Assembly (NCBI RefSeq): GCF_029961185.1
Contig: NZ_JASBQQ010000003.1
Coordinates: 1-64,000, forward strand
DNA length: 64,000 bases
Source: Albidovulum aestuarii
GTDB taxonomy: Bacteria > Pseudomonadota > Alphaproteobacteria > Rhodobacterales > Rhodobacteraceae
Reading direction: 5' to 3'
A program made the translations under genes and the position numbers. Positions 18,252 to 27,239 of this stretch are shown one piece after another (within the stretch, counting starts at the first letter, position 1; each line of letters opens with the position of its first letter). The notes under the pieces were generated by a model. That model saw only the letters and a list, made by a program, of their open reading frames with translations, searched no databases and had not been told where the DNA came from.

Positions 18252-18671
18252 ATGCGTCACGCCCGCGGCTACCGCCGTCTGAACCGTACCCATGAGCACC
18301 GTAAGGCGCTCTTCGCCAACATGGCCGGTTCGCTCATCGAACATGAACAGATCAAGACCACCCTTCCCAAGGCGAAGGAACTGCGTCCTATCATCGAAAA
18401 GCTGATCACGCTCGCCAAGCGCGGCGACCTGCATGCCCGTCGTCAGGCGGCTGCCCAGCTTAAGCAGGACAAGTATGTCGCACGCCTCTTCGAAATTCTC
18501 GGCCCGCGCTACAAGGACCGTCAGGGCGGTTATGTCCGCGTTCTGAAAGCCGGGTTCCGCTATGGCGACATGGCGCCAATGGCGATCATCGAATTCGTCG
18601 ACCGTGATCCGGCCGCCAAGGGCGCTGCCGACAAGGCGCGTCTCGAGGCCGCGGAAGCCGCCGAATCCTGA
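18252..18671 (+). CDS. rplQ: 50S ribosomal protein L17
   Basis: L17 is the last gene of the alpha block. 139 residues beginning [37 protein letters not shown], the conserved core, with a short Ala/Glu tail. AGGAGATC precedes the ATG. A terminator ends the ribosomal region right after it. Confidence 0.98.
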   Translation: MRHARGYRRLNRTHEHRKALFANMAGSLIEHEQIKTTLPKAKELRPIIEKLITLAKRGDLHARRQAAAQLKQDKYVARLFEILGPRYKDRQGGYVRVLKAGFRYGDMAPMAIIEFVDRDPAAKGAADKARLEAAEAAES

Positions 18672-18709
18672 CGTAGCGTCACCCGCCTAGCGCGTGGTAT
18701 TGTAAAAGT

Positions 18710-18746
18710 AACAACCCCGTCGCTACTATCGGCGGGGTTGTTTCGT
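18710..18746 (+). terminator. Terminator after rplQ
   Basis: AACAACCCCG (18710-18719) and CGGGGTTGTT (18733-18742) form a 10-bp stem followed by TCGTTC. A T-rich stretch on the other side may allow it to work in both directions. Confidence 0.75.
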
Positions 18747-18761
18747 TCAATGGGTGTGCTG

Positions 18762-18977
18762 CTAAATGATGTCGTCGATTCTGCCTGTTGCAATATGTAC
18801 CGACCGGCTTGTCGATTGCATCTGCGCGGCGGCCGCATCGATAACTGCTGACAGCTGCACATCTGCCAGTGGCGTTGCGCCCAGGAATTCCAGGAGATCT
18901 GTTCGCGCGGTATCGGGAAGGCGCATCAGCCTTGCAAACAGCTCAGGATCGATCGTACGCAATAGCTTGACCCTCAA
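18762..18977 (-). CDS. Hypothetical protein, weakly supported
   Basis: 71 codons from a TTG at 18977, reading LLRTIDPELFARLMRLPDTA and ending IATGRIDDII. The composition is protein-like and helical, and the opposite-strand ORF here is not. No good ribosome site precedes the TTG, and no family was recognised. It would run convergently toward rplQ and divergently from the luxR-type gene. Confidence 0.3.
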   Translation of the reverse strand: MRVKLLRTIDPELFARLMRLPDTARTDLLEFLGATPLADVQLSAVIDAAAAQMQSTSRSVHIATGRIDDII

Positions 18978-19027
18978 CGAGAAATACGCTGAGGATCAAT
19001 TTAGAGTTGATTGGGGGCAAGGCAACT

Positions 19028-19041
19028 TGTCTAAAAAGACA
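19028..19041 (+). promoter_or_regulatory. Palindrome overlapping the luxR-type start
   Basis: TGTCT-AAAA-AGACA is a perfect 5-4-5 palindrome whose last base is the A of the start codon. It could be an operator; it is not a canonical lux box. Confidence 0.35.
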
Positions 19042-19652
19042 TGTCTTCGCATCGCGGCATAGATCTCAGGTTACATGAGCTGGGGCTTCTCGCCCCGGCC
19101 GGTTATTTCCTTGGTTTGCACATTCGTTTTACTGCGCCTTTGATGACGTTTCAGACCTATGATCAGGCTTGGCTCGATCACTATACCAACAATGGCTATG
19201 TGCTTCGCGATCCCATGACCGCCTGGGGGTTCAGTACGACCGGCACGATCCGTTGGAGCGACAAGCGATTGCCCGATCCATTCGGACTTTTCGCAGAAGC
19301 AGCACAATACGGCCTGAAATACGGCGCGACGGTGTCCTACGGAGAAATAAGTTCCCGTACGATCGCAAGTATCGCCCATAGCGAGCGGGAGTTCACCGAC
19401 GAAGAGATTGCCCGTGTGGCATCGATCGTGCATGAGTTGCACGATGCGACCGAGCCGCCGAGCGAACTGACGACGGCTCAGATCGAAGCTCTTAAGTGCA
19501 TTGCGGGCGGCGACCGGCACGCAGCAGCGGCCGCGAAACTCGGGATTTCGGAAAGTGCGCTCAAGGCCAGACTTAACTCTGCGCGGCAGAGACTGATGGC
19601 GCGGACGACTGCCGAAGCGATCCAGAGGGCAAAAGACTACCGACTGCTCTGA
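19041..19652 (+). CDS. LuxR-family quorum-sensing regulator
   Basis: 203 residues. The N-terminal autoinducer-binding domain has Trp44, Tyr48, Asp57 and Trp72 at exactly the spacing of the acyl-homoserine-lactone contacts of TraR (W57, Y61, D70, W85), so AHL binding is likely. The C-terminal GerE-type HTH runs from about residue 142. Oddly, the near-invariant Glu of the LTxRE motif (TraR E178) is Gln147, while Leu151 and Gly157 are kept. It lies 53 bp before the AHL synthase gene. Start at ATG 19041; no strong ribosome site is seen. Confidence 0.9.
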   Translation: MSSHRGIDLRLHELGLLAPAGYFLGLHIRFTAPLMTFQTYDQAWLDHYTNNGYVLRDPMTAWGFSTTGTIRWSDKRLPDPFGLFAEAAQYGLKYGATVSYGEISSRTIASIAHSEREFTDEEIARVASIVHELHDATEPPSELTTAQIEALKCIAGGDRHAAAAAKLGISESALKARLNSARQRLMARTTAEAIQRAKDYRLL

Positions 19653-19705
19653 CGGTCGTCCTCCGCAAGGTTACCGATTAACCACCCACCCTGCAGGAGG
19701 ATGTC

Positions 19706-20296
19706 ATGCAGACCACTACCCTTTCTTTTGAGAATCTCCACAACCATGGGGAGCTCTTTGCCAATATGCTTCGTGCTCGGCGTGAGCTTTTCATCGGTCA
19801 CAACAAATGGGACCTGCCCGAGGCGCTCGGCATGGAATACGACCAGTACGATACACCGGCAAGCCGCTGGGTTGTCGTGCATGATGAGTTGGGCCAGGTT
19901 CTGGCGGGGAACCGCCTGACGCCGACCACAGCACGCTGCGGGATCTATTCCTACATGATCCGCGATGCACAGCGCGGACTTCTCGACACGATCCCGGCGA
20001 ACCTTCTTTTCGAGGAGGCGCCCGTGGCGGAAACCGTCTGGGAGAGTTCGCGCCTCTTCGTATCACACACGGTTCCGGCGCATCTGCGCCGCAGGGTGCA
20101 TGCAAAGCTGGTCATGGAACTCGGAGGAGCGGCCCGGCGCCTTGGCGCAACACATTGTCTGACGCTTCTCGCAGCGAACTGGCCGCGCTGGGCCGGACGG
20201 GTCGGTGTCGACATGACGGCGATGGGACCGGTGATGAATATCGACGGAGTGGACAACCAGGTCGTGTCGATGGACTTCTCGTCGACGCTGCATTGA
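19706..20296 (+). CDS. Acyl-homoserine-lactone synthase (LuxI family)
   Basis: Makes an AHL signal from S-adenosylmethionine and an acyl-carrier. 196 residues. The invariant N-terminal residues are in place: Arg25, Phe29, Trp35, Glu44, Asp46, Asp49 and Arg70, with Glu113/Arg116 in WESSRLFV. CAGGAGGA lies just upstream of the ATG. With the preceding luxR-type gene it forms a complete quorum-sensing pair; the acyl chain made cannot be told from sequence. Confidence 0.93.
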   Translation: MQTTTLSFENLHNHGELFANMLRARRELFIGHNKWDLPEALGMEYDQYDTPASRWVVVHDELGQVLAGNRLTPTTARCGIYSYMIRDAQRGLLDTIPANLLFEEAPVAETVWESSRLFVSHTVPAHLRRRVHAKLVMELGGAARRLGATHCLTLLAANWPRWAGRVGVDMTAMGPVMNIDGVDNQVVSMDFSSTLH

Positions 20297-20305
20297 TTGC
20301 CAGAC

Positions 20306-20347
20306 GGGCCGGCTTCCAAATGGCAGCCGGCCCATGCTTCCGCTTTT
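20306..20347 (+). terminator. Terminator-like hairpin after the luxI-type gene
   Basis: GGGCCGGCT (20306-20314) pairs with AGCCGGCCC (20325-20333), followed by a T-rich stretch (ATGCTTCCGCTTTT). Confidence 0.55.
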
Positions 20348-20379
20348 ATCGGCATTGCCGCTGAGATAGTCTCTCGGCC

Positions 20380-21690
20380 ATGCCGGATCTTTTCGATCAG
20401 ACCGCCAATACTGCAACCCTGCACGACGCGCCGCGTCCGTTGGCGGACCGGTTGCGGCCTGCCGCGATTGCCGAAGTTATCGGGCAGAAGAAGGTACTCT
20501 CTGCCGATGGCCCTCTCGGCGCGATGCTGGCCTCGGGATCTCTTTCGTCGCTGATTCTCTGGGGTCCGCCCGGAGTTGGCAAAACCACGATTGCCCGGTT
20601 GCTGGCCGATGCCACTGACCTTGCCTTTGTGCAGATCAGCGCGATCTTTTCCGGCGTGCCTGAGCTTCGGAAAGTCTTCGAGGCGGCGAAGCTGCGCCGT
20701 CAGCAGGGCAGGGGCACGCTCCTCTTCGTTGATGAGATTCACCGCTTTAACAAGGCCCAGCAGGACGGGTTCCTGCCGCATATGGAAGACGGCACTATCG
20801 TGCTGGTCGGCGCCACCACCGAAAACCCCTCATTTGAACTGAACGCCGCTCTTCTCAGCCGCTCGCAGGTGATCGTGCTGGACCGGCTCTCGCCCGCCGA
20901 TCTGGAGCTTCTGGTGCAGCGGGCGGAAAAGGAGCTTGGCCGTGCACTGCCCCTGAAGGCGGAGGCGCGCGAGGCACTGGTGAACATGGCCGACGGCGAT
21001 GGCCGCGCGCTGTTGAACCTCATCGAACAGGTGGCCGCCTGGAAGACCGACAAAACGCTCGACACAACGGCCTTGTCCGATCGACTGATGCGGCGCGCAG
21101 CGAAATACGACAAGTCGGGCGAGGAGCATTACAACCTCATCTCTGCCCTGCATAAATCCGTGCGCGGGTCCGACCCGGACGCAGCACTCTACTGGTTCGC
21201 GCGCATGCTGGAAGGCGGTGAGGATCCGCGTTTCCTCGCCCGCCGCATCACGCGGATGTCGGTCGAGGATATCGGTCTTGCCGATCCGCAGGCGCAGTCG
21301 ATCTGCCTGCACGCCTGGGAGGTCTATGAACGCCTTGGCAGCCCCGAGGGCGAATTGGCGCTGGCCGAGGCCGTCACCTATCTCGCGCTCGCGCCGAAAT
21401 CGAACGCGGTCTATGTCGCCTACAAGGCGGCGCGCGCCGAGGCGCGCAAGACCGGGTCGGAACCGCCGCCGAAACATATCCTGAATGCGCCGACGAAGAT
21501 GATGAAGGATCAGGGCTACGGGTCGGGCTATGCCTATGACCACGACGCCGAGGACGGGTTTTCTGGCCAGAACTATTTTCCCGAAACGATGAAGCGCCCC
21601 GTCTTCTACCAGCCGGTCGAGCGCGGCTATGAACGTGAACTGAAGAAGCGGGTCGAGTGGTTCGCGAAGCTGCGCGACAAACGCAGCTGA
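20380..21690 (+). CDS. rarA: Replication-associated recombination ATPase RarA (MgsA)
   Basis: A clamp-loader-like AAA+ ATPase acting at stalled forks. 436 residues: MPDLFDQ at the start resembles a clamp-binding-like N-terminus, Walker A GPPGVGKTT at 62-70, Walker B LLFVDEIHRFNKAQQDGFLP, sensor-1 GATTENPSFELN, and the family C-terminal region (YNLISALHKSVRGSDPDAALYWFARML). Full length. Not in an obvious operon. Confidence 0.96.
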   Translation: MPDLFDQTANTATLHDAPRPLADRLRPAAIAEVIGQKKVLSADGPLGAMLASGSLSSLILWGPPGVGKTTIARLLADATDLAFVQISAIFSGVPELRKVFEAAKLRRQQGRGTLLFVDEIHRFNKAQQDGFLPHMEDGTIVLVGATTENPSFELNAALLSRSQVIVLDRLSPADLELLVQRAEKELGRALPLKAEAREALVNMADGDGRALLNLIEQVAAWKTDKTLDTTALSDRLMRRAAKYDKSGEEHYNLISALHKSVRGSDPDAALYWFARMLEGGEDPRFLARRITRMSVEDIGLADPQAQSICLHAWEVYERLGSPEGELALAEAVTYLALAPKSNAVYVAYKAARAEARKTGSEPPPKHILNAPTKMMKDQGYGSGYAYDHDAEDGFSGQNYFPETMKRPVFYQPVERGYERELKKRVEWFAKLRDKRS

Positions 21691-21808
21691 CACTCCTCGT
21701 GCGCCGAGGCCAGTGTCCGGGCTTCTCGTGGCGATGAGTGCCCCGAAGGGGCTTTGAGGAGCGCTGGCCGGAGTTGACTTTGCCCGCGTGAGGCATGAGG
21801 AAGGCGCC

Positions 21809-22186
21809 ATGATCCAGACCCTGCTTCAGGTGGCCCTTGGCGGCGCGCTCGGCGCCTCGGCCCGCTATATGACCAATGTCGCCGCGATGCGGCTGATCGG
21901 CCCCGGTTTTCCCTGGGGCACGGTCGTGGTGAACGTCGTGGGCTCGTTCCTGATGGGGGTGATTGTCGTGGCGCTGGCCCACAAGGACGCGACCCGGATG
22001 GCGCCGTTTCTGATGACGGGTCTCTTGGGCGGCTTCACCACCTTCTCGGCCTTCTCGCTCGACGCGCTGACCATCTGGGAACGTGGCCAGACGGGGCTTG
22101 CCGCCGCCTATGTTCTTGGGTCGGTGATCCTGTCGTTAGCCGGGATCGTCGCCGGAATGGCCGTGACCCGTGGGGTATTCGCATGA
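21809..22186 (+). CDS. crcB: Fluoride exporter CrcB/Fluc
   Basis: A small dimeric fluoride channel. 125 residues with four hydrophobic segments and the family motifs GGALGASARYM, PWGTVVVNVVGSFLMG and GGFTTFSAFSLD. ATG at 21809 behind GAGGAAGGC. Its stop overlaps the next start (ATGA), so it is coupled to the pseudouridine synthase gene. I could not fit a fluoride riboswitch to the upstream sequence. Confidence 0.95.
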   Translation: MIQTLLQVALGGALGASARYMTNVAAMRLIGPGFPWGTVVVNVVGSFLMGVIVVALAHKDATRMAPFLMTGLLGGFTTFSAFSLDALTIWERGQTGLAAAYVLGSVILSLAGIVAGMAVTRGVFA

Positions 22187-23229
22187 GCAGCGTCAAACTC
22201 CTGACCGTGTCCGTCGACGAGGGCGAAAGCCGTCTCGACCGCTGGCTGAAGAGGCGTTTCGCGCAGATCACGCAGGGCCAGATCGAGAAGCTGTGCCGCA
22301 CCGGGCAGATCCGCGTCGATGGCGGGCGGGTCAAGGCCTCCACCAGGGTCCAGCCAGGGCAGGAGGTGCGCGTGCCGCCGCTGCCGGCATCCGAATCCAA
22401 CGTGCCGAAGCCCGAGGCCGGGATCAGCGCCGCCGATGCAAAGATGATCCAGGCGGCGGTCCTGTGGAAGGACGAACATATCATCGCCCTGAACAAGCCG
22501 CCGGGCCTGCCGTCGCAGGGAGGATCGGGGCAGGGCAACCGCCATGTCGACGGTCTGAGTGCCGCCCTGATGTTCGGCTACAAGGATCAGCCGAAGCTCG
22601 TCCACCGGCTCGACAAGGACACATCCGGCGTCCTGCTTCTGGCCCGCACCAGCCGCATTGCCCGTGCGCTGAGTGAAGCCTTCCAGTCGCGCACCACGCG
22701 CAAGATCTACTGGGCGGCCGTTGCCGGTGTGCCGAACCCGAAGATGGGTACGATCCGGTTCGGTTTGGTGAAGGCTCCCGGCCATGGGCGGGGCGGCGAA
22801 GGCGAGAAAATGATGGCCGTTCATCCGTCCAAGATCGATGAGACCGATGGCGCGAAACGGGCGACGACCGATTTCGCTGTACTCGACGCGCTTGGCACCC
22901 GCACCGCATGGGTCGCGCTGGTTCCGGTGACCGGCCGCACCCATCAGCTTCGGGCCCATATGGCCGAACTGGGCCACCCGATCGTGGGCGACGGCAAATA
23001 TGGCGGTTCAGGGCAGGAAAACCTCGGCGATGGTTGGGGCGCCCAGTTGGGCGGCGATATCAGCCGCAAGCTGCATCTTCATGCGCGTTCGATCAGCTTC
23101 GATCACCCGATCACCGGCAAACGCATTACCCTGACCGCGCCTTTGCCCGACCATATGAAACGCACCTGGAAGACACTCGGCTGGTCCGAGGCCGATGTCC
23201 CCGCCGATCCGTTCGCGGAGGAGGCATGA
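22183..23229 (+). CDS. RluA/RluC-family rRNA pseudouridine synthase
   Basis: Isomerises specific uridines in 23S rRNA. 348 residues: an N-terminal S4-like RNA-binding domain (about 17-65: RLDRWLKRRFAQITQGQIEKLC, GQIRVDGGRVK), then the catalytic domain with HRLDKDTSGVLLLA, Asp144 being the nucleophile, and VTGRTHQLRAHMAELGHPIVGD. The S4 domain points to RluC/RluD rather than RluA; RluC is the closer guess. Start and stop overlap both neighbours. Confidence 0.9.
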   Translation: MSSVKLLTVSVDEGESRLDRWLKRRFAQITQGQIEKLCRTGQIRVDGGRVKASTRVQPGQEVRVPPLPASESNVPKPEAGISAADAKMIQAAVLWKDEHIIALNKPPGLPSQGGSGQGNRHVDGLSAALMFGYKDQPKLVHRLDKDTSGVLLLARTSRIARALSEAFQSRTTRKIYWAAVAGVPNPKMGTIRFGLVKAPGHGRGGEGEKMMAVHPSKIDETDGAKRATTDFAVLDALGTRTAWVALVPVTGRTHQLRAHMAELGHPIVGDGKYGGSGQENLGDGWGAQLGGDISRKLHLHARSISFDHPITGKRITLTAPLPDHMKRTWKTLGWSEADVPADPFAEEA

Positions 23230-23897
23230 CGGGGCTGCGGCTGGTGGTCTTCGATGTCGACGGCACGATTGTCGATAGTCAGGACCATATCCACGGGGCG
23301 ATGGAGCATGCGTTCACTGAGGTCGGCCATCCGCTGCCCTCGCGCGCCGAGATCCTCTCCATCGTCGGCCTGTCGCTGCCCGAGGCGATGGCCCGCCTCG
23401 TCCCGGAGCTGCCGGCGGTTGCGCAAGCCGATCTGGTCGAGGCCTACAAGGGCAGCTTCGGGCGAATGCGGGCGGACCGCCTGTCGCCATTATTCGACGG
23501 AATGGCCGATCTCATCGTGCGGCTTCGTGCAGAACCCGAGACGCTTCTCGGTGTGGCGACCGGTAAATCCCGGCGCGGGCTGACCCATGTTCTGGCCGGG
23601 CACGAATTGCAGGACAATTTCATCACCACCCAAGTCGCCGATGATCACCCGTCGAAACCGCACCCCTCGATGCTGCTTGCGGCATTGGCCGAAACCGGGG
23701 TTCCGGCTCGGGATGCGGTGATGATCGGCGACACGACCTATGACATCCAGATGGGCCGCGCCGCCGGGTTCCACACGATCGGGGTCAGCTGGGGTTATCA
23801 CCGGGCCGAGACGCTGGCAGCGGCCGGGGCCGGACGGGTGGTGGAAACGGCTGGTGCGCTGGCGGATGCGATTGACGATATCTTGGAGACGGCATGA
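23226..23897 (+). CDS. HAD-family phosphatase (phosphoglycolate phosphatase-like)
   Basis: 223 residues of the haloacid dehalogenase fold: motif I DVDGT with Asp10 and Asp12, motif II region ATGKSRRGL, Lys in the SKPHPSML stretch and motif III MIGDTTYDIQMGRAAG. A helical cap (about 17-80) places it among phosphoglycolate-phosphatase-like enzymes; the substrate is not certain. ATGA overlaps with the genes on both sides suggest one translation unit. Confidence 0.88.
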   Translation: MTGLRLVVFDVDGTIVDSQDHIHGAMEHAFTEVGHPLPSRAEILSIVGLSLPEAMARLVPELPAVAQADLVEAYKGSFGRMRADRLSPLFDGMADLIVRLRAEPETLLGVATGKSRRGLTHVLAGHELQDNFITTQVADDHPSKPHPSMLLAALAETGVPARDAVMIGDTTYDIQMGRAAGFHTIGVSWGYHRAETLAAAGAGRVVETAGALADAIDDILETA

Positions 23898-24613
23898 GCG
23901 GCTGGAAGGCGAAACGGTTCTGGAAAGCGGTGACGGTGGCTGAGGCAGAAGGTGGCTTTGCCGTGCTGCTTGACGCACGTCCCGTGCGTACACCCGCCAA
24001 AGCGCCCCTGTTGCTGCCGAGCCATGCAATGGCCGAGGCGATCGCGGCAGAATGGCAGGCGGTCGAAGGGGCAGTTGATCCCCGCACCATGCCCGTGACG
24101 CGCCGGGCCAATGCCGCCATCGACAAGGTCGCCCCGCAGTTCGAGGAAGTAGCGCAACTGGTGGCCGACTACGGCGGGTCAGACCTTCTCTGCTACCGCG
24201 CCGAAGCGCCGAAGGCTCTGGTCGAGGCGCAGGCGAAGGCCTGGGACCCGCTGCTGGACTGGGCGGCAGATACGTTCAGTTCGCGCCTCTGCGTTACGCG
24301 GGGCGTCGTGCCGGTAGCCCAGCCTGCGGAGTGTCTCGACAGGTTGGCCGCTGTGGTCCGAGCGACGACGCCATTTCAGCTTACCGCGCTTTACGATCTG
24401 GTCGGGCTCAGCGGTTCACTGATCCTGGGACTTGCTGCAACGCGCGGCGAATTCGACGCCGAATCCCTCTGGTCTCTGTCGCGCCTGGACGAAGACTGGC
24501 AAGCCGAGCATTGGGGCGAAGACGAAGAAGCGTCCGCCAACGCGGCGCTGCGCAAGACGGAGTTCCTTCGGGCGCGCCATTTTTGGGAACTTTCACGCCC
24601 ACTTGCGGAATAA
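23894..24613 (+). CDS. ATP12-family F1-ATPase assembly chaperone
   Basis: 239 residues resembling mitochondrial ATP12, which binds free F1 alpha subunit during ATP synthase assembly. Typical features are the start KAKRFWKAVTV, the block LLLPSHAMAEAIAAEWQAVEGAVDPRTMPVTR (about 39-70), DLLCYRAEAP and WDPLLDWAA. Homologues are mostly alphaproteobacterial and mitochondrial. It overlaps the HAD gene by 4 bp. Confidence 0.9.
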   Translation: MSGWKAKRFWKAVTVAEAEGGFAVLLDARPVRTPAKAPLLLPSHAMAEAIAAEWQAVEGAVDPRTMPVTRRANAAIDKVAPQFEEVAQLVADYGGSDLLCYRAEAPKALVEAQAKAWDPLLDWAADTFSSRLCVTRGVVPVAQPAECLDRLAAVVRATTPFQLTALYDLVGLSGSLILGLAATRGEFDAESLWSLSRLDEDWQAEHWGEDEEASANAALRKTEFLRARHFWELSRPLAE

Positions 24614-24815
24614 AGTTACGCGCGACGCCGCGTCACCCCGAAAAACCACATGTCAAATGGCATTTCCGTCATTCGCCGGGCTGTTTGCGACCTTGACGCG
24701 CGCAACACATCGTTCAACACTGCGCCGCGCGGGGGCATGAACCCCAATAAACAGGGGCCGACCACTCGGTCCGAACAGACCGCCCCTCGGGGTGGCAACT
24801 CAGGAAGAGGTACAT

Positions 24816-25832
24816 ATGAAAAAATCGGTATTCCTCGGGACGCTGGCAGCGAGTGCTCTGCTGGCTGGCTTCGCGTCGGCGGCAACGCTTGACGACGTCA
24901 AGGCCCGCGGCGAGCTGATCTGTGGCGTCAACACCGGTCTCACGGGCTTCGCAGCCCCGGATGCCAACGGCAACTGGCAGGGCTTTGACGTGGCCATCTG
25001 TAAGGCCGTCGCGGCTGCCGTTCTTGGTGATGCGTCCAAGGTGAAATACGTTCCGACCACTGGCGAAACCCGCTTTACTGCTCTCGCGTCGGGCGAGATC
25101 GACATGCTGGCCCGGAACACGACCTGGACCTTCTCGCGCGATGCGGACCTCAAGTTCACCTTCACCGGTGTGAACTACTATGACGGCCAGGGCTTCATGG
25201 TGAAGAAGGACCTCGGCGTTTCTTCGGCCAAGGAACTGGACGGCGCCACGGTTTGCATCCAGACCGGCACGACGACCGAACTGAACCTTGCTGACTTTTT
25301 CAAGGTCAACAACATGTCCTACCAGCCGGTCGCGATCCAGACCAACGCTGAAGGCGAACAGCAGTACCTTGCCGGTGCTTGTGACGCCTACACAACTGAC
25401 GCTTCGGGCCTTGCCGCGACGCGCGCTGTGTTTGCCGATCCGGAAAATCACATCATCCTTCCGGAAATCATCTCGAAAGAGCCGCTCGGGCCGCTCGTCC
25501 GCCATGGCGATGACCAGTGGGCCGACATCAACCGCTGGGTGCTGAACGCGCTGATCGCGGCGGAAGAATTCGGCGTAACCTCGGCCAACGTGGAAGAGCT
25601 GTCGAAGGGCACCGAGAACCCGGAAGTCAACCGGATCCTCGGAACCGAGGGCGACCTTGGTGCGATGATTGGGCTCGACAAGGAATGGGGCAAGCGTGCG
25701 ATTGCTGCCGAAGGCAACTATGGCGAAATCTTCGCCAAGTATCTCGGTGAATCGACCCCGATCGGTCTGGCCCGCGGCCTCAACGCGCAGTGGACTCAGG
25801 GCGGCCTGCTCTACACGCCGCCGTTCCGCTGA
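24816..25832 (+). CDS. bztA: Amino-acid ABC transporter periplasmic binding protein (BztA/AapJ)
   Basis: Binds glutamate, glutamine, aspartate or asparagine in the periplasm. 338 residues from the ATG at 24816, with GGAAGAGG upstream and a signal peptide of about 22 residues (MKKSVFLGTLAASALLAGFASA). The mature part has the family pattern LDDVKARGELICGVNTGLTGFA, QGFDVAICKAVAAAVLGD and NTTWTFSRDADLKFTFTGVNYYDGQGFMV. It is the first gene of bztABCD and is followed by a hairpin likely to lower expression of the membrane genes. Confidence 0.93.
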   Translation: MKKSVFLGTLAASALLAGFASAATLDDVKARGELICGVNTGLTGFAAPDANGNWQGFDVAICKAVAAAVLGDASKVKYVPTTGETRFTALASGEIDMLARNTTWTFSRDADLKFTFTGVNYYDGQGFMVKKDLGVSSAKELDGATVCIQTGTTTELNLADFFKVNNMSYQPVAIQTNAEGEQQYLAGACDAYTTDASGLAATRAVFADPENHIILPEIISKEPLGPLVRHGDDQWADINRWVLNALIAAEEFGVTSANVEELSKGTENPEVNRILGTEGDLGAMIGLDKEWGKRAIAAEGNYGEIFAKYLGESTPIGLARGLNAQWTQGGLLYTPPFR

Positions 25833-25843
25833 TCTGACCCCTT

Positions 25844-25874
25844 AAGGCGCGCGGAAAACCGCGCGCCTTTTTCC
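25844..25874 (+). terminator. Attenuator hairpin between bztA and bztB
   Basis: AAGGCGCGCGG (25844-25854) and CCGCGCGCCTT (25859-25869) with an AAAA loop, then TTTCC. It would let the binding protein be made in excess over the permease. Confidence 0.75.
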
Positions 25875-25960
25875 TCCATCAAGAACAGACAGAAGGCCGG
25901 GGCATTGTGCCCTGAACAGACGGCAAAGCCGCAAACGCCTTCGACAACGGGGATATAATC

Positions 25961-27238
25961 ATGGCTACAGCCGCTGACACGCCGAGGGAATCCTTTCGGC
26001 TAGGGATGCTGATTTACGATACGCGCTATCGGTCGATCACCATTCAGACCATCGTTGTAATTCTCGCCATGGCCGGAGTCTGGTGGCTCTATGACAACCT
26101 GATGGCCAATCTCACGGCGCTGGATAAGACGCCGAGCTTCTCGTTCCTCTGGAACCGGGCCGGTTATGACATCAATCAGACGCTCATACCCTATACCAAC
26201 GACGACACCCATCTGCGTGCAATGCTCGTGGGGCTCGTCAACACGATCCTCGTGGCGGTGCTGGGTTGCGTGGCGGCGACCGTTGTCGGAGTGATTGTCG
26301 GCGTGCTCAGACTGTCGAAGAACTGGCTCGTCGCGCGCCTGATGACGGTTTATGTCGAAGGCTTTCGCAACGTCCCGGTACTGCTTTGGATCCTTGTAAT
26401 TTTTGCAGTCTTGACCGAGATCACGCCGCAACCTCGTGATTTCAAGGTTACAGATGAGATGATCGCGGCAGGCGAAGAACCGGCCGCCTCGATGATCCTC
26501 CTGGACACCGTTGCCATCACCAATCGCGGTACCTTCGTTCCGGCGGCACTTTACGAACGCTCGCTGGGCGAGATTAAAATCGGCTTCCTACCGATCAGCC
26601 TCAACACACTCGCGATCCTCGCAGTGATCGTCGGCAGCATTCTCGGCTACCGGGCGATCAAGAAACACGCGACAGCAGTGCAGGAGGCGACCGGCATCCG
26701 GCCTGTTACCTGGTGGAAGAGCCTTTTGGTGCTCTTCGGCCCAATCATCGTGCTTCTACTCGCCCTCGGCTTCCATCTGGAGATCCCCACACTCGGCGGG
26801 TTCAACTTTACCGGCGGCATCCTTGTCTCGAACGCACTGATGGCGCTCTGGCTTGGACTGACGCTCTACACGGCGGCCTTCATTGCCGAGATCGTTCGCG
26901 CCGGCATCATGGCCATTTCCAAGGGTCAGTCCGAGGCGTCCTTCGCGCTCGGGCTGCGTCCGGGACGTACGATGAGCCTGATCATCCTTCCACAGGCTCT
27001 GCGGGTGATTATTCCGCCTCTGATCTCGCAATACCTGAACCTGACGAAGAATTCGTCGCTGGCGATTGCGGTCAGCTACATGGACCTGCGCGGTACGCTG
27101 GGCGGCATCACGCTTAACCAGACAGGACGAGAGCTGGAATGCATGCTCATCCTGATGCTCACCTATCTGGCGCTGAGCCTGCTCATCTCCTCGGGGATGA
27201 ACGTCTACAACAACGCCGTCAAGCTGAAGGAGCGCTGA
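25961..27238 (+). CDS. bztB: Amino-acid ABC transporter permease (BztB/AapQ)
   Basis: Inner-membrane permease. 425 residues, longer than ordinary His/Glu permeases because of an N-terminal extension and an inserted soluble stretch (about 160-205), as in Bzt/Aap transporters. The C-terminal permease core has the EAA-type loop AGIMAISKGQSEASFALGLRPGRTMSLIILPQALRVIIPP for docking BztD. bztC starts 1 bp after the stop. Confidence 0.93.
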   Translation: MATAADTPRESFRLGMLIYDTRYRSITIQTIVVILAMAGVWWLYDNLMANLTALDKTPSFSFLWNRAGYDINQTLIPYTNDDTHLRAMLVGLVNTILVAVLGCVAATVVGVIVGVLRLSKNWLVARLMTVYVEGFRNVPVLLWILVIFAVLTEITPQPRDFKVTDEMIAAGEEPAASMILLDTVAITNRGTFVPAALYERSLGEIKIGFLPISLNTLAILAVIVGSILGYRAIKKHATAVQEATGIRPVTWWKSLLVLFGPIIVLLLALGFHLEIPTLGGFNFTGGILVSNALMALWLGLTLYTAAFIAEIVRAGIMAISKGQSEASFALGLRPGRTMSLIILPQALRVIIPPLISQYLNLTKNSSLAIAVSYMDLRGTLGGITLNQTGRELECMLILMLTYLALSLLISSGMNVYNNAVKLKER

Positions 27239-27239
27239 G

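Noticed and set aside
21700-21808. Possible fluoride riboswitch upstream of crcB (a GGCGATGAG-like start and a CCCC/GGGG hairpin).
   Set aside because: The conserved TGATG-CTCC-type second half and pseudoknot pairing could not be fitted.
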